Source: Roseateles hydrophilus
GTDB lineage: Bacteria; Pseudomonadota; Gammaproteobacteria; Burkholderiales; Burkholderiaceae_C
Assembly (NCBI RefSeq): GCF_026712245.1
Contig: NZ_JAPPUY010000003.1
Location: forward strand, 680,269-744,268
DNA: 64,000 bases
Direction of reading: 5' to 3'
Within the stretch, counting starts at the first letter, position 1; each line of letters opens with the position of its first letter. Position numbers and translations under genes: made by a program. Positions 47,182 to 57,194 of the stretch are shown one piece after another. Under the pieces are notes generated by a model. That model was not told the DNA's origin. It saw nothing but the letters and a program-made list of their open reading frames with translations, and made no database searches.

Positions 47182-48150
47182 GTGTCCGCCTTGATTCTTC
47201 GCTTTGCCTTCGAACCCGTCGACAACACCCGCCTGGCCCGTGTCTGCGGCAGCGTGGATGCGAATCTGCGCGACATCGAAGCGGCGCTCGGCGTCAAGAT
47301 CTCGCGGCGCGATGCCGAGTTCCGCGTCAACGGCCTGAAGGCCGCCGCCGAGCGCACGCAGTCTCTGCTGGAGGCCTTGTACGAGCGTGCCCGCCGCCCG
47401 CTGGCGGCCGAGACGCTGCAGCTCGCGCTCGTGGAGGCCCAGGCGCCCGCGCCCACCAAGACCGGCCCCGATGGCGATCTGGTGCTGCGCACGCGGCGCG
47501 CCGATCTGTCCGCCCGCACGCCGCGTCAGCACCAGTACCTGCAGCAGATCCTGTCGCACGACATCACGTTCGGCCTCGGCCCGGCCGGCACCGGCAAGAC
47601 CTTCCTGGCCGTGGCCTGTGCGGTGGACGCGCTGGAGCGCGCCAGCGTGCAGCGCATCATCCTGACCCGCCCGGCCGTCGAGGCCGGCGAGCGCCTGGGT
47701 TTCCTGCCGGGCGACCTGACGCAGAAGGTCGACCCCTACCTGCGCCCGCTGTACGACGCGCTGTACGACCTGCTGGGCTTCGACCGCGTCACCAAGGCCT
47801 TCGAGAAGGGGCAGCTCGAGGTCGCGCCGCTGGCCTTCATGCGCGGCCGCACGCTGAACCACGCCTTCGTCATCCTGGACGAGGCACAGAACACCACGCC
47901 CGAGCAGATGAAGATGTTCCTGACCCGCATCGGCTTCGGCAGCCGCTGCGTCGTCACGGGCGACACCAGCCAGATCGACCTGCCGCGGGGTGTGACGTCC
48001 GGCCTCATCGACGCCGAGCGCGTGCTGGCCAAGGTCAAGGGCATCGCGATGACGCGTTTCACCAGCGCGGACGTCGTGCGCCACCCGCTGGTGGCGCGCA
48101 TCGTTGAGGCCTATGAAGCGCGCGCCAAGCGCGAAGCGAGAGAAGCATGA
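47182..48150 (+). CDS. ybeZ: PhoH-like ATPase
   Basis: 322 residues. N-terminal KH-like region then a PhoH ATPase domain (Walker [10 protein letters not shown], Walker [24 protein letters not shown]). A GTG start at 47182 gives [13 protein letters not shown] at 47191 is possible. Overlaps ybeY by 4 bases, the standard ybeZ-ybeY pairing linked to rRNA maturation. Confidence 0.92.
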   Translation: MSALILRFAFEPVDNTRLARVCGSVDANLRDIEAALGVKISRRDAEFRVNGLKAAAERTQSLLEALYERARRPLAAETLQLALVEAQAPAPTKTGPDGDLVLRTRRADLSARTPRQHQYLQQILSHDITFGLGPAGTGKTFLAVACAVDALERASVQRIILTRPAVEAGERLGFLPGDLTQKVDPYLRPLYDALYDLLGFDRVTKAFEKGQLEVAPLAFMRGRTLNHAFVILDEAQNTTPEQMKMFLTRIGFGSRCVVTGDTSQIDLPRGVTSGLIDAERVLAKVKGIAMTRFTSADVVRHPLVARIVEAYEARAKREAREA

Positions 48151-48596
48151 GCCCCCGTCCCGAACTGAGCCTGTCCCTGCAATTCGCCGACCCGCGCCAC
48201 CGCGCGGTGCTGCCGCGCCACAAAGTGCAGCGCTTCATCCGCGCGGCGTTGGAGCTGCCGGGCGAGCTCACTGTGCGCATCGTCGGCGCCGAGGAAGGCC
48301 GCGCGCTGAACCGCGAGTACCGCAGCAAGGACTACGCGACCAACGTGCTGACCTTCGACTACAGCCACGAGCCGGTCGTTGGCGCCGACCTCGTCATCTG
48401 CGCCGAGGTGGTGGAGAAGGAAGCCGCCGAGATGGGCATCCCGCTGCTGGATCACTACGCCCACATGCTCGTGCACGGCACGCTGCATGCGCAGGGCTAC
48501 GACCACGAGGAAGACGACGAGGCCGCCTGCATGGAGTCCCGCGAGACCGAGATCCTCGCCGGTCTTGGCGTGCCTGACCCCTACCGGCGCGGCTGA
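48147..48596 (+). CDS. ybeY: endoribonuclease YbeY (16S rRNA maturation)
   Basis: 149 residues. The zinc motif [11 protein letters not shown] is present in full, with [17 protein letters not shown] upstream. Required for 16S rRNA 3' processing and ribosome quality control in E. coli. ATG in the ybeZ stop codon; ends one base before the convergent corA stop. Confidence 0.96.
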   Translation: MSPRPELSLSLQFADPRHRAVLPRHKVQRFIRAALELPGELTVRIVGAEEGRALNREYRSKDYATNVLTFDYSHEPVVGADLVICAEVVEKEAAEMGIPLLDHYAHMLVHGTLHAQGYDHEEDDEAACMESRETEILAGLGVPDPYRRG

Positions 48597-48597
48597 G

Positions 48598-49701
48598 TTA
48601 TTGGCTGCTGAGGTAGCGCTTGCGGCGGAACAGCAGCCACAGGCCCATGGCCAGTGCGCCGATCAGCGCGATCGCTTCCCAGAAGCCGTAGGCGTTCTTG
48701 ATCAGCGGCATCCACTCGAAGTTCATGCCGAAGATGCCGGTGATCAGGTTCAGCGGCAGAAAGATGGCCGTCAGCACGGTCAGCGTGCGCATGATGCTGT
48801 TGGTGCGGTGACCGAGTGCGCTGAAGTGCATCTGCACGGCAGATTCCGCTGACGATTCCAGACGCCGCACGTGCGTCAGCACGCGCTCCACATGCTCCAG
48901 CACGTCGCGTGATCGCACGCGCAGCAACTCGCGTTCGCGCGTGACCTGCGGGTCGCCATCGGCCGGCCATTCGTCCAACGCGTCTATCCACTCCTGGATG
49001 GCGCTGCGCTGGTCCTCGCAGGTGTCTTCCAGCCGGTGCAGCGCGTCGCGGCTTTCCAGCAGCAGCGGCCAGTCGTCGAAGTCGCTGCTCTGGTCCAGCA
49101 GCACGCGCTGCAATGTGCCCAACTGGCGCGTCAGCAGCCGCCGCAGTTCCAGGTAGCTGTCCACCATGTGGTTGACCATGCGCAGCATCAGGTCGGCCGG
49201 GCTGGTCGGCAGTCGCGCACCGCCCCGGGCCGGTGCCTTCTCGCGGCCCTCGGTCAGCCGATCCAGCTTGTGGGCAAAGAACTCGCGCACTTGGCAGTCC
49301 GTCGGGTGCACGGTGACCAGCACGCGGTCGAACACCGCAAAGCCCACCGGGCTGGTGTCGATCGCGCGCAGCGCGCGCTGCGCCGAGGCCAGCGTGCCGT
49401 GCTCGTCATCGACGAACAGGTCCTGGCTGCCCGGCGCCGCAGCCAGGCGGCGGAACACCAGCATGTCGTACCAGGACGTGTAGTCGAAGTGCGAGGGCAG
49501 CTGGTTGTTGATCAGGTCCGACACATGCAGGTCGACGATGTTGCCGCAGCCCCAGCGCGACAGCGCCTGCTGCACGGCCGCCTCGCCCACCTCGAACTCG
49601 CGCCGCCCGTAGCCCAGCCATAGGAAGCCCTGGGCCGGCAGCGCCTCGGGCAGGGCGGGCAGCTCGGTGAAGCTGTCGGCCTGGATGTGGAAGACCCGCA
49701 T
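48598..49701 (-). CDS. corA: CorA family magnesium/cobalt transporter
   Basis: 367 residues. Large cytoplasmic N-terminal domain and two C-terminal membrane helices; the first ends in the pore motif GMN (GIFGMNFEWMP) and the tail is basic (FRRKRYLSS). Forms a pentameric channel for Mg2+ or other divalent ions. Six bases after hemB. Confidence 0.93.
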   Translation of the reverse strand: MRVFHIQADSFTELPALPEALPAQGFLWLGYGRREFEVGEAAVQQALSRWGCGNIVDLHVSDLINNQLPSHFDYTSWYDMLVFRRLAAAPGSQDLFVDDEHGTLASAQRALRAIDTSPVGFAVFDRVLVTVHPTDCQVREFFAHKLDRLTEGREKAPARGGARLPTSPADLMLRMVNHMVDSYLELRRLLTRQLGTLQRVLLDQSSDFDDWPLLLESRDALHRLEDTCEDQRSAIQEWIDALDEWPADGDPQVTRERELLRVRSRDVLEHVERVLTHVRRLESSAESAVQMHFSALGHRTNSIMRTLTVLTAIFLPLNLITGIFGMNFEWMPLIKNAYGFWEAIALIGALAMGLWLLFRRKRYLSSQ

Positions 49702-49706
49702 GGGGC

Positions 49707-50795
<1,089 letters not shown>

Positions 50796-50805
50796 TCATT
50801 TATTC

Positions 50806-50834
50806 GTGACGCCCCCGCTCAAGCGCGCTAAACT
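50806..50834 (+). promoter_or_regulatory. candidate promoter of a small RNA
   Basis: GTGACG (50806-50811), 17-base spacer, TAAACT (50829-50834). It points toward an intrinsic terminator about 90-120 bases downstream with no frame in between. Confidence 0.35.
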
Positions 50835-50840
50835 TGAGCC

Positions 50841-50957
50841 CGAATGATAGCCGCAAGGCCGTTGTTCCCTGCTTTTCCTCCCTGAGCAGGAGCCTTAGCG
50901 TGATGACAGCGATAAGGCTTTCTCGGCCCCGGTTTTGACCGGGGCCTTTTTTATTTT
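50841..50957 (+). ncRNA. candidate small non-coding RNA between hemB and hemJ
   Basis: About 115 bases bounded by a possible promoter and a strong terminator, without an open frame. An internal stem AGCCTTA (50891-50897)/TAAGGCT (50913-50919) and the terminator hairpin would give two stem-loops. It matches no RNA family I know. Alternatively the terminator just ends transcription from another source. The rest of the 303-base hemB-hemJ gap holds no gene. Confidence 0.35.
50925..50957 (+). terminator. strong intrinsic terminator in the hemB-hemJ gap
   Basis: GGCCCCGGT, loop TTTG, ACCGGGGCC, followed by TTTTTTATTTT. Nine perfect base pairs and a T tract. No coding gene on the plus strand lies upstream of it within reach, which is why a small RNA is suspected. 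Confidence 0.9.
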
Positions 50958-51026
50958 CGGCACCGTGTCTGCGCACCCTTGGCGGATCCGATATGGGCAG
51001 TGGAAACCCTGCCCATAATCGCCGCC

Positions 51027-51455
51027 ATGCTCTGGGTCAAAGCTTTTCACATCGTCTTCGTCGCTGCGTGGTTTGCGGGCCTGTTCTACCTGCCGCGCAT
51101 CTTCGTGAACCTCGCCATGGTGCCGGCCGACAGTCACGCCGAGCGCGAACGCCTGTTGTTGATGGCGCACAAGCTGCACCGGTTCACGAGCATCCTGATG
51201 GGCGTGGCGCTGGCGCTGGGCCTGTGGGTGTGGATGGGTTGGGGCGTGGGCCGCTTTGCGGGCGCGGGCTGGCTGCACGCCAAGCTGCTGCTGGTGTTGG
51301 GCGTGATCGGCTATCACCACATGAACCGTCGTCTGTTGCGAGGCTTCGAGGAGCTGTCCAACCGGCGCAGCCACCGCTGGTTCCGCGTCTACAACGAGGT
51401 GTCGGTGCTGCTGTTCGCTGCCATCGTGGTGCTGGCGACGGTCAAGCCCTTCTGA
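51027..51455 (+). CDS. hemJ: HemJ/CopD-like protoporphyrinogen IX oxidase
   Basis: 142-residue protein with four membrane helices. N-terminal KAFHIVFVAAWFAGLFYLPR carries the conserved His of the HemJ family and KLHRFTSILMG the second; KLLLVLGVIGYHHMNRRLLR the third region. HemJ oxidises protoporphyrinogen IX late in haem synthesis. Location next to hemB, divergently, supports the call. The CopD name is also used for this family. Confidence 0.85.
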   Translation: MLWVKAFHIVFVAAWFAGLFYLPRIFVNLAMVPADSHAERERLLLMAHKLHRFTSILMGVALALGLWVWMGWGVGRFAGAGWLHAKLLLVLGVIGYHHMNRRLLRGFEELSNRRSHRWFRVYNEVSVLLFAAIVVLATVKPF

Positions 51456-51505
51456 CCGGCATGGCAGTTCCCCGCCAGGCGGCGTGCCGCATCGATGGCT
51501 GAGCC

Positions 51506-52606
51506 ATGAGGCGTCGGCAGAGCTCCGCCACCTGGCTGCTCCTGGCCCATGTCGGCTTGGTCATCTACGCCAGCCTGTACCCGTTCTGGCCCTGGCGCTG
51601 GCCGCCGGGCCTGGGTGTGCCGTGGCTGTTCAGCCTGCCGTGGCCGCGCCAGTTGTTTGCCTATGACCTGGAGGCCAACCTGGTGGGCTACATCCCGCTG
51701 GGCCTGCTGGGGTTTGCCGCGGCCATGCGTTCGGGCTGGGGCGTGCGGGGCGGGTTGCTGCTGGGCCTGCTGCCGGCACCGTTGTTGTCGCTCACGATGG
51801 AGACGCTGCAGTTCAGCCTGCCCGGGCGGGTCCCGTCCTTGTCCGACTGGGCGCTGAATACGGTGGGCGGCGTGCTGGGGTGCGCGCTGGGCTTGGCGCT
51901 GCATGGCCTGGGGGGCTTGCGCCGCTGGGAGGATGTGCGCGACCACTGGTTCGGCAGCAGCAGTGCGCCGGCCCTGGCCTTGCTGGCGCTGTGGCCGGTG
52001 GCGCTGCTCTACCCGACGCCGCTGCCCTTCGGCCTGGGACAGTGGCTGCCCTGGTGGCGTGATCTGCTGCTGGAGGCGCTGGCCGGCACGCCCTGGGCGC
52101 TGAGCTGGGGCGAAGCGGTCACGGTGGAGCATGAGTTGCCGCCCGGCTTGCAGTCGCTATCCATCGCGCTGGGCCTGGTGGCGCCGGTGCTGCTGATGAT
52201 CACGGTGGCCCGGCCCGGGCTGCGCCGCCTGGTGCTGGCGGGTGGCGCGATCGCGCTGGGCCTGGCGGGCACGGCGACCTCCACGGCCATGGTGTTCGGT
52301 CCGGGCCATGCCTGGGCCTGGCTCAGCGACGCGACCCGGCCCGGCGTGGGCGCGGGCCTGGTGCTGGCCGCGCTGGCCTGCCTGCTACCGTCGCGGGTGG
52401 CCGCGGCGCTGGGGCTGTTCGCGCTGTGCGCGCTCATCGGGCTGATCAGCGTCGCGCCGAGCGACCCCTACCTGGCTCTGAACATGCAGGCCTGGGAGCA
52501 TGGCCGTTTCGTCAACCTCTACGGGCTGACGCGCTGGGTGGCCTGGACCTGGCCCTTTGTGGCCCTGGTCTGGCTCGCCGCGCGGCTCGTGCAGAAATCA
52601 CAGTGA
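51506..52606 (+). CDS. VanZ-like family membrane protein
   Basis: 366 residues, about nine hydrophobic segments. The N-terminal half matches VanZ-like proteins (HVGLVIYASLYPF, NLVGYIPLGLLGFA, TLQFSLPGRVPSLSDWALNTVGG); the C-terminal half is an additional membrane region of unknown type. VanZ proteins are linked to glycopeptide resistance in Gram-positives but the betaproteobacterial role is unknown. Followed 16 bases later by the ferredoxin gene. Confidence 0.82.
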   Translation: MRRRQSSATWLLLAHVGLVIYASLYPFWPWRWPPGLGVPWLFSLPWPRQLFAYDLEANLVGYIPLGLLGFAAAMRSGWGVRGGLLLGLLPAPLLSLTMETLQFSLPGRVPSLSDWALNTVGGVLGCALGLALHGLGGLRRWEDVRDHWFGSSSAPALALLALWPVALLYPTPLPFGLGQWLPWWRDLLLEALAGTPWALSWGEAVTVEHELPPGLQSLSIALGLVAPVLLMITVARPGLRRLVLAGGAIALGLAGTATSTAMVFGPGHAWAWLSDATRPGVGAGLVLAALACLLPSRVAAALGLFALCALIGLISVAPSDPYLALNMQAWEHGRFVNLYGLTRWVAWTWPFVALVWLAARLVQKSQ

Positions 52607-52622
52607 GCGAGAATCCACCGCG

Positions 52623-52949
52623 ATGAGTTACTACCAGCGTCACGTCTTTTTCTGCCTGAACCAGCGCGCCAATGGCGAGGCCAGTTGTGCCGACCACGAC
52701 GCGCAGGGCGCTTTCGACCACTGCAAGTCCCGCGTGAAGCAACTGGGCCTGGCCGGCAAGGACGGTGTCCGCGTCAACAAGGCCGGTTGCCTGGATCGGT
52801 GCGCGGGCGGCCCGGTCGCCGTCGTCTATCCCGAGGCGGTCTGGTACTCGTGGGTGGATCAGAGTGACATCGACGAGATCGTGGAGAGCCACCTGCGTGA
52901 CGGCAAGGTGGTCGAGCGCCTGGTGCTGCCGGAGTCCGTTGGCCGATGA
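52623..52949 (+). CDS. thioredoxin-like [2Fe-2S] ferredoxin
   Basis: 108 residues. Four Cys arranged as in thioredoxin-fold 2Fe-2S ferredoxins: one in FFCLN, one in ASCAD, and the pair in AGCLDRC; an extra Cys is in DHCKS. Similar to the NuoE-like/Shethna-type small ferredoxins. Partners unknown. Overlaps the hydrolase gene by 4 bases. Confidence 0.88.
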   Translation: MSYYQRHVFFCLNQRANGEASCADHDAQGAFDHCKSRVKQLGLAGKDGVRVNKAGCLDRCAGGPVAVVYPEAVWYSWVDQSDIDEIVESHLRDGKVVERLVLPESVGR

Positions 52950-53569
52950 ACGCGCAGACCGAGAAGCGCCTCGTGCCCGGCCCGGCCGGCCAGATCGAGG
53001 TGGCCATCGACCTGCCGCCGGCTGGCGTGGCGCCTGTGGGCATGGCGCTGATCTGCCACCCTAACCCCACGCAGGGCGGCACGATGGACAACAAGGTCGT
53101 GCAGACGGTGGCGCGCGCGTTCCTGCAGCTGGGCTGGCGTGCCGTGCGCTTCAACTTCCGTGGCATCGGCCAGTCCGAAGGCGCATGGGACGAGGGCCGC
53201 GGCGAGGTGGATGACGCGCTGGCCGTGCTGGACGCCGTGCGCGTGCCCGGCGAGGCGCTGGTGCTGGCCGGCTTCTCGTTCGGCGGCTATGTCGCATCGC
53301 GCGCGGCGCAACGTCTGGCAGAGCCTGCGCAGCGCCTGGTGCTCGTGGGCCCGGCGACCAGCCGTTTCGACACCGCGCCCGTGCCGGCCGACACCGTGGT
53401 CATCCACGGCGAGGTGGACGACGTGGTGCCGCTCTCGTCCGTGCTCGACTGGGCGCGGCCGCAGAGCCTGCCCGTCACCGTCGTCCCCGGCGTGGGCCAT
53501 TTCTTCCATGGGCAGCTGCCGCTGCTCAAGTCCCTGGTGGTGCGTGCCTTTGATCCGGCGCGTGCCTGA
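52946..53569 (+). CDS. alpha/beta hydrolase
   Basis: 207 residues. Nucleophile elbow GFSFGGY, N-terminal CHPNPTQGGTMDNKVV (oxyanion region) and C-terminal catalytic His in PGVGHFFHG. Belongs to the small COG2945-type hydrolases; no substrate known. Coupled to the ferredoxin gene. Confidence 0.88.
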   Translation: MNAQTEKRLVPGPAGQIEVAIDLPPAGVAPVGMALICHPNPTQGGTMDNKVVQTVARAFLQLGWRAVRFNFRGIGQSEGAWDEGRGEVDDALAVLDAVRVPGEALVLAGFSFGGYVASRAAQRLAEPAQRLVLVGPATSRFDTAPVPADTVVIHGEVDDVVPLSSVLDWARPQSLPVTVVPGVGHFFHGQLPLLKSLVVRAFDPARA

Positions 53570-53578
53570 ATTGAATCG

Positions 53579-54724
53579 ATGAAAAGACTGCTTGCTTCCT
53601 TCCTCGCCGCCGTGGCGCTCACCGCCCAGGCCCAGGTGCCTCAACCGCCCGAGCTGGCCGCGCGCAACTACGTGCTGATCGACCTGACCGCGCAGAAGAC
53701 GCTGGCCGAGCGCGATGCCGACACGCCGCAGGACCCGGCGTCGCTGACCAAGCTGATGACAGCCTACGTCGTCTTCAACGCGCTGCGCGACAAGAAACTG
53801 ACGCTGGAGCAGGCGCTGCCGGTCTCCAAGCGTGCGTGGGACGAGCGCAAGGGCGACCCGTCGCTGATGTTCATCGACACGACGATGACGCCCAAGGTCG
53901 ACGAGCTGCTGCGCGGCCTCATCATCCAGAGCGGCAACGACGCGGCGGTGGCGCTGGCCGAGGGCGTGGGCGGCACGGTCGAGGGCTTTGTGCAGCTGAT
54001 GAACCGCCAGGCCCAGGCCTGGGGCCTGAAGAACACCGAGTTCAAGAACGTCACCGGCATGAGTGAGCCCGGCCACAAGGCCAGCGCCCGCGACATCGCC
54101 GTCATCGCGTCCCGCATCATTGCCGACTTCCCCGAGTACTACGGCTACTACTCGCAGCGCGACTACACCTTCAACAAGATCCGCCAGGACAACCGCAACT
54201 TGCTGCTGCGCCGCGACCCGACGGTGGATGGCATGAAGACCGGCTATACCGAGGCTGCGGGCTACTGCCTGGTGTCCAGCGCCAACCGCGACTTCCCGAA
54301 CGGCAAGCGGCGCCTGCTGTCGGTGGTGATGGGCACGAACTCCAAGGAGGCCCGCGCCAGCGAGAGCCAGAAGCTGCTGAACTGGGGCTACACGGCCTTT
54401 GACGCGGTCAAGGTGTTCGACGCTGGCAAGGCCATCAAGACCGTGCCGGTCTGGAAGGGCGAGTCCAAGGAAGTGAAGCTGGGCGCGGCGGGCGCGGTGT
54501 TCGTGACCGTGCCGCGCGGCGACGGCGGCAAGCTGCAGACCCAGGTCGAGCACACCGATCCGCTGGTGGCGCCGCTGAACAAAGGCCAGCGCGTGGGCAC
54601 GCTGCGCGTGACAACGACCGCCGGCGCACCGGTGGCCGAGGTGCCGCTGATCGTGCAGGAAGCCGTGCCCCAGGCCGGCCTGATGGGCCGCGCCTTCGAC
54701 TCCATCCGCCTGTGGATCAAGTGA
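53579..54724 (+). CDS. dacC: D-alanyl-D-alanine carboxypeptidase (PBP5/6 type)
   Basis: 381 residues. Signal peptide (RLLASFLAAVALTAQAQ), SxxK as SLTK, SxN as SGN (IQSGNDAAVAL), KTG in MKTGYTEAAGYC, the C-terminal beta domain, and a terminal amphipathic helix (FDSIRLWIK) for membrane binding. Trims peptidoglycan pentapeptides in the periplasm. Lies just ahead of ybeD-lipB-lipA, a usual betaproteobacterial and gammaproteobacterial order. dacA would be an equally good symbol. Confidence 0.95.
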   Translation: MKRLLASFLAAVALTAQAQVPQPPELAARNYVLIDLTAQKTLAERDADTPQDPASLTKLMTAYVVFNALRDKKLTLEQALPVSKRAWDERKGDPSLMFIDTTMTPKVDELLRGLIIQSGNDAAVALAEGVGGTVEGFVQLMNRQAQAWGLKNTEFKNVTGMSEPGHKASARDIAVIASRIIADFPEYYGYYSQRDYTFNKIRQDNRNLLLRRDPTVDGMKTGYTEAAGYCLVSSANRDFPNGKRRLLSVVMGTNSKEARASESQKLLNWGYTAFDAVKVFDAGKAIKTVPVWKGESKEVKLGAAGAVFVTVPRGDGGKLQTQVEHTDPLVAPLNKGQRVGTLRVTTTAGAPVAEVPLIVQEAVPQAGLMGRAFDSIRLWIK

Positions 54725-54734
54725 GGCCCGCGCC

Positions 54735-55019
54735 ATGAACCTGCCGCCCGAGATTCCGCCCGAGCAGTCGCTCATCGAGTACCCGTCGCAGTTCCCCATC
54801 AAGGTGATGGGGGCGCATGTCGAAGGCTTCGTCGAGGCCATCACGCACGTGGCGCGCCAGTTCGACCCCGGCTTCGATGCGTCCACCATCGAGCAGCGCC
54901 CCAGCAAGGGCGGCAACTACCTGGGCCTGACCATCACCATCACCGCCACCAGCCGCGAGCAGCTGGACGAGATCTACCGGACGCTGACGACGCATCCGAT
55001 GGTCAAGGTGGTGCTGTGA
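54735..55019 (+). CDS. ybeD: YbeD/DUF493 family protein
   Basis: 94 residues of DUF493 ([47 protein letters not shown]), an ACT-like fold. Found conserved between dacC/dacA and lipB; suspected regulatory link to lipoylation, unproven. Confidence 0.9.
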   Translation: MNLPPEIPPEQSLIEYPSQFPIKVMGAHVEGFVEAITHVARQFDPGFDASTIEQRPSKGGNYLGLTITITATSREQLDEIYRTLTTHPMVKVVL

Positions 55020-55035
55020 GCGCCTGCCTGCGCCC

Positions 55036-55713
55036 ATGATCGTCAGGCTGCTCGGGCGGGTCGACTACCTGCCCACGCTGGAGGCCATGCGCGCCTTCAC
55101 GGCCGCGCGGGTGATGAGCGACGCGGACACGCCGGACGAACTCTGGCTCTGCGAGCACCCGCCCACCTTCACGCAAGGCATCGCCGGCAAGCCCGAGCAC
55201 CTGCTGCTGCCGGGTGATATCCCGGTCGTGCCCACGGAGCGCGGCGGCCAGGTCACGTACCACGGCCCCGGCCAGGTGACGGCCTACCCGCTCGTCGACC
55301 TGCGCCGGCTGGGCATCTATGTGAAGGAGTACGTGTTCCGGCTGGAGGCTGCGCTGATCCAGACGCTGGACAGCTACGGCGTGACCGGCCTGCGCGTGGC
55401 CGGCGCCCCGGGCATTTACGTGCGACCGGCCGACCCCGGCGCCCACGCAGCATCGGCCGGCCCGGCAGACCCGGCCGATGCCTTCAAGGGCCTGGCCAAG
55501 ATCGCGGCCCTGGGCATCAAGGTCAAGCAGCACTGCACCTTCCACGGGCTGGCGCTGAACGTGGCCATGGACCTGGAACCCTTCCAGCGCATCAACCCTT
55601 GTGGCTATGCGGGCCTGGAAACCACATCCCTCGATAAAATCGGGGTTTGCACCGACTGGCCGACCGCGGCCGGCCGGCTTGCCGAGCGGCTCTCGGCGCA
55701 GCTGACACCCTGA
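55036..55713 (+). CDS. lipB: octanoyl-ACP:protein transferase
   Basis: 225 residues. [23 protein letters not shown], the Lys in [10 protein letters not shown], and the catalytic Cys in [10 protein letters not shown] are present. Moves octanoate from ACP to lipoyl domains. A stretch rich in Ala, Pro and Asp (about residues 132-155) interrupts the region between GIYVRP and AKIAALG, longer than in E. coli. Two bases before lipA. Confidence 0.95.
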   Translation: MIVRLLGRVDYLPTLEAMRAFTAARVMSDADTPDELWLCEHPPTFTQGIAGKPEHLLLPGDIPVVPTERGGQVTYHGPGQVTAYPLVDLRRLGIYVKEYVFRLEAALIQTLDSYGVTGLRVAGAPGIYVRPADPGAHAASAGPADPADAFKGLAKIAALGIKVKQHCTFHGLALNVAMDLEPFQRINPCGYAGLETTSLDKIGVCTDWPTAAGRLAERLSAQLTP

Positions 55714-55715
55714 CC

Positions 55716-56678
55716 ATGTCCGATACCACCTACGACCCCACGATCAAGCAAAAGGCCGAGGCCAAGACCTCGCGCATCCCGATCAAGATCGTGCCGGCCG
55801 AGGTGCTCAAGAAGCCGGACTGGATCCGCGTCAAGGCCGGCTCGCCGAGCACGCGCTTCTACGAGATCAAGCAGATCCTGCGCGAGCACAAGCTGCACAC
55901 GGTCTGCGAGGAAGCCTCCTGCCCCAACATCGGCGAATGCTTCGGCAAGGGCACGGCCACGTTCATGATCATGGGCGACAAGTGCACGCGCCGCTGCCCG
56001 TTCTGCGACGTGGGCCACGGCCGCCCGGACCCGCTGGACGTCAACGAGCCGCTGAACCTGGCCAAGACGATTGCGGCGCTGAAGCTCAAGTACGTCGTCA
56101 TCACCAGCGTGGACCGCGACGACCTGAAGGACGGCGGTGCGGCGCACTTTGCCGAGTGCATCACGAAGACGCGCGAGCTGTCGCCGTCCACGCAGATCGA
56201 GGTGCTGGTGCCCGACTTCCGTGGCCGCGCGGACCGCGCGCTGAACATCCTGAAGGCCGCGCCGCCGGACGTGATGAACCACAACCTGGAAACCGCGCCG
56301 CGCCTTTACAAAGAAGCGCGCCCGGGTTCCGACTACGAGTTCAGCCTGAACCTGCTGAAGCGCTTCAAGGAAGAAGTGCCGGGCGTGCCGACCAAGAGCG
56401 GCATCATGGTGGGCCTGGGCGAGACAGACGACGAGATCCGCCAGGTCATGCGCGACATGCGCGCGCACAACATCGACATGATCACCATCGGCCAGTACCT
56501 GGCGCCGTCGGGCCACCACCTGCCGGTGCGCCGCTACGTGACGCCCGACGCGTTCAAGCAGTTCGAGAAGGAAGCCTACGAGCTGGGCTTCACGCACGCG
56601 GCCGTGGGTGCCATGGTGCGCAGCAGCTATCACGCGGACCAGCAGGCCCACGGCGTGCTGAACCCGACGGCGGCCTAA
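55716..56678 (+). CDS. lipA: lipoyl synthase
   Basis: 320 residues. The auxiliary 4Fe-4S cluster Cys triad ([12 protein letters not shown]) and the radical-SAM CxxxCxxC (CTRRCPFC) are intact, with the C-terminal RSSYHAD Ser ligand region. Inserts sulfur into octanoyl chains. Its stop overlaps the convergent TlpA-like gene's stop by 4 bases. Confidence 0.98.
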   Translation: MSDTTYDPTIKQKAEAKTSRIPIKIVPAEVLKKPDWIRVKAGSPSTRFYEIKQILREHKLHTVCEEASCPNIGECFGKGTATFMIMGDKCTRRCPFCDVGHGRPDPLDVNEPLNLAKTIAALKLKYVVITSVDRDDLKDGGAAHFAECITKTRELSPSTQIEVLVPDFRGRADRALNILKAAPPDVMNHNLETAPRLYKEARPGSDYEFSLNLLKRFKEEVPGVPTKSGIMVGLGETDDEIRQVMRDMRAHNIDMITIGQYLAPSGHHLPVRRYVTPDAFKQFEKEAYELGFTHAAVGAMVRSSYHADQQAHGVLNPTAA

Positions 56679-57172
56679 GCCTCTTTCAGGAGCTGCTCGA
56701 CGAGGGCGTGCAAGGCGCCGAAGTCGGGCTCGCCGACATAGCGCTTGACGATCTCGCCGCGCTTGTTGATCAGCAGCGTGGTGGGCGTGGCCTGCACCGG
56801 GCCGAAGGCTTTCGCGATGGCGCCGGTGTTGTCGATGGCCACGCCGAACGGCAGCTTGCGCGTCTCGGCGAAGCGGGCAACGAAGGCTGGCGGGTCGTAG
56901 CTCATGGCCACCGCCAGCGTGTCGAAGCCGCGGGCGTTGAACTTCAGGTGGGTGGCCGCGATCTGCGGCATCTCCTTCACGCAGGTGGCGCAACTGGTGG
57001 CCCAGAAGTTCACCAGCATGACCTTGCCGGCCCATTGCGAGGAGCTGCGCTGGCTGCCGTCCAGCAGCACGTAGTCGACGGCGGGCGCGGTTTCCTTGGC
57101 GCAACCGGCCAGCATGCAGGCGGCGAAGGTGGCGCTCAGGGCGGACAGGGCAAGCGTGCGGCGGTTCAGCAT
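56675..57172 (-). CDS. TlpA/ResA-like thioredoxin-fold lipoprotein
   Basis: About 165 residues. Lipobox LAGC after a hydrophobic signal; thioredoxin motif WATSCATC with CxxC; cis-Pro region [11 protein letters not shown]. Predicted periplasmic reductant or disulfide exchange protein anchored by lipid. ATG at 57181 would add three residues. Confidence 0.9.
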   Translation of the reverse strand: MLNRRTLALSALSATFAACMLAGCAKETAPAVDYVLLDGSQRSSSQWAGKVMLVNFWATSCATCVKEMPQIAATHLKFNARGFDTLAVAMSYDPPAFVARFAETRKLPFGVAIDNTGAIAKAFGPVQATPTTLLINKRGEIVKRYVGEPDFGALHALVEQLLKEA

Positions 57173-57194
57173 GGCCGCCATTCTAGGAAGCGCG

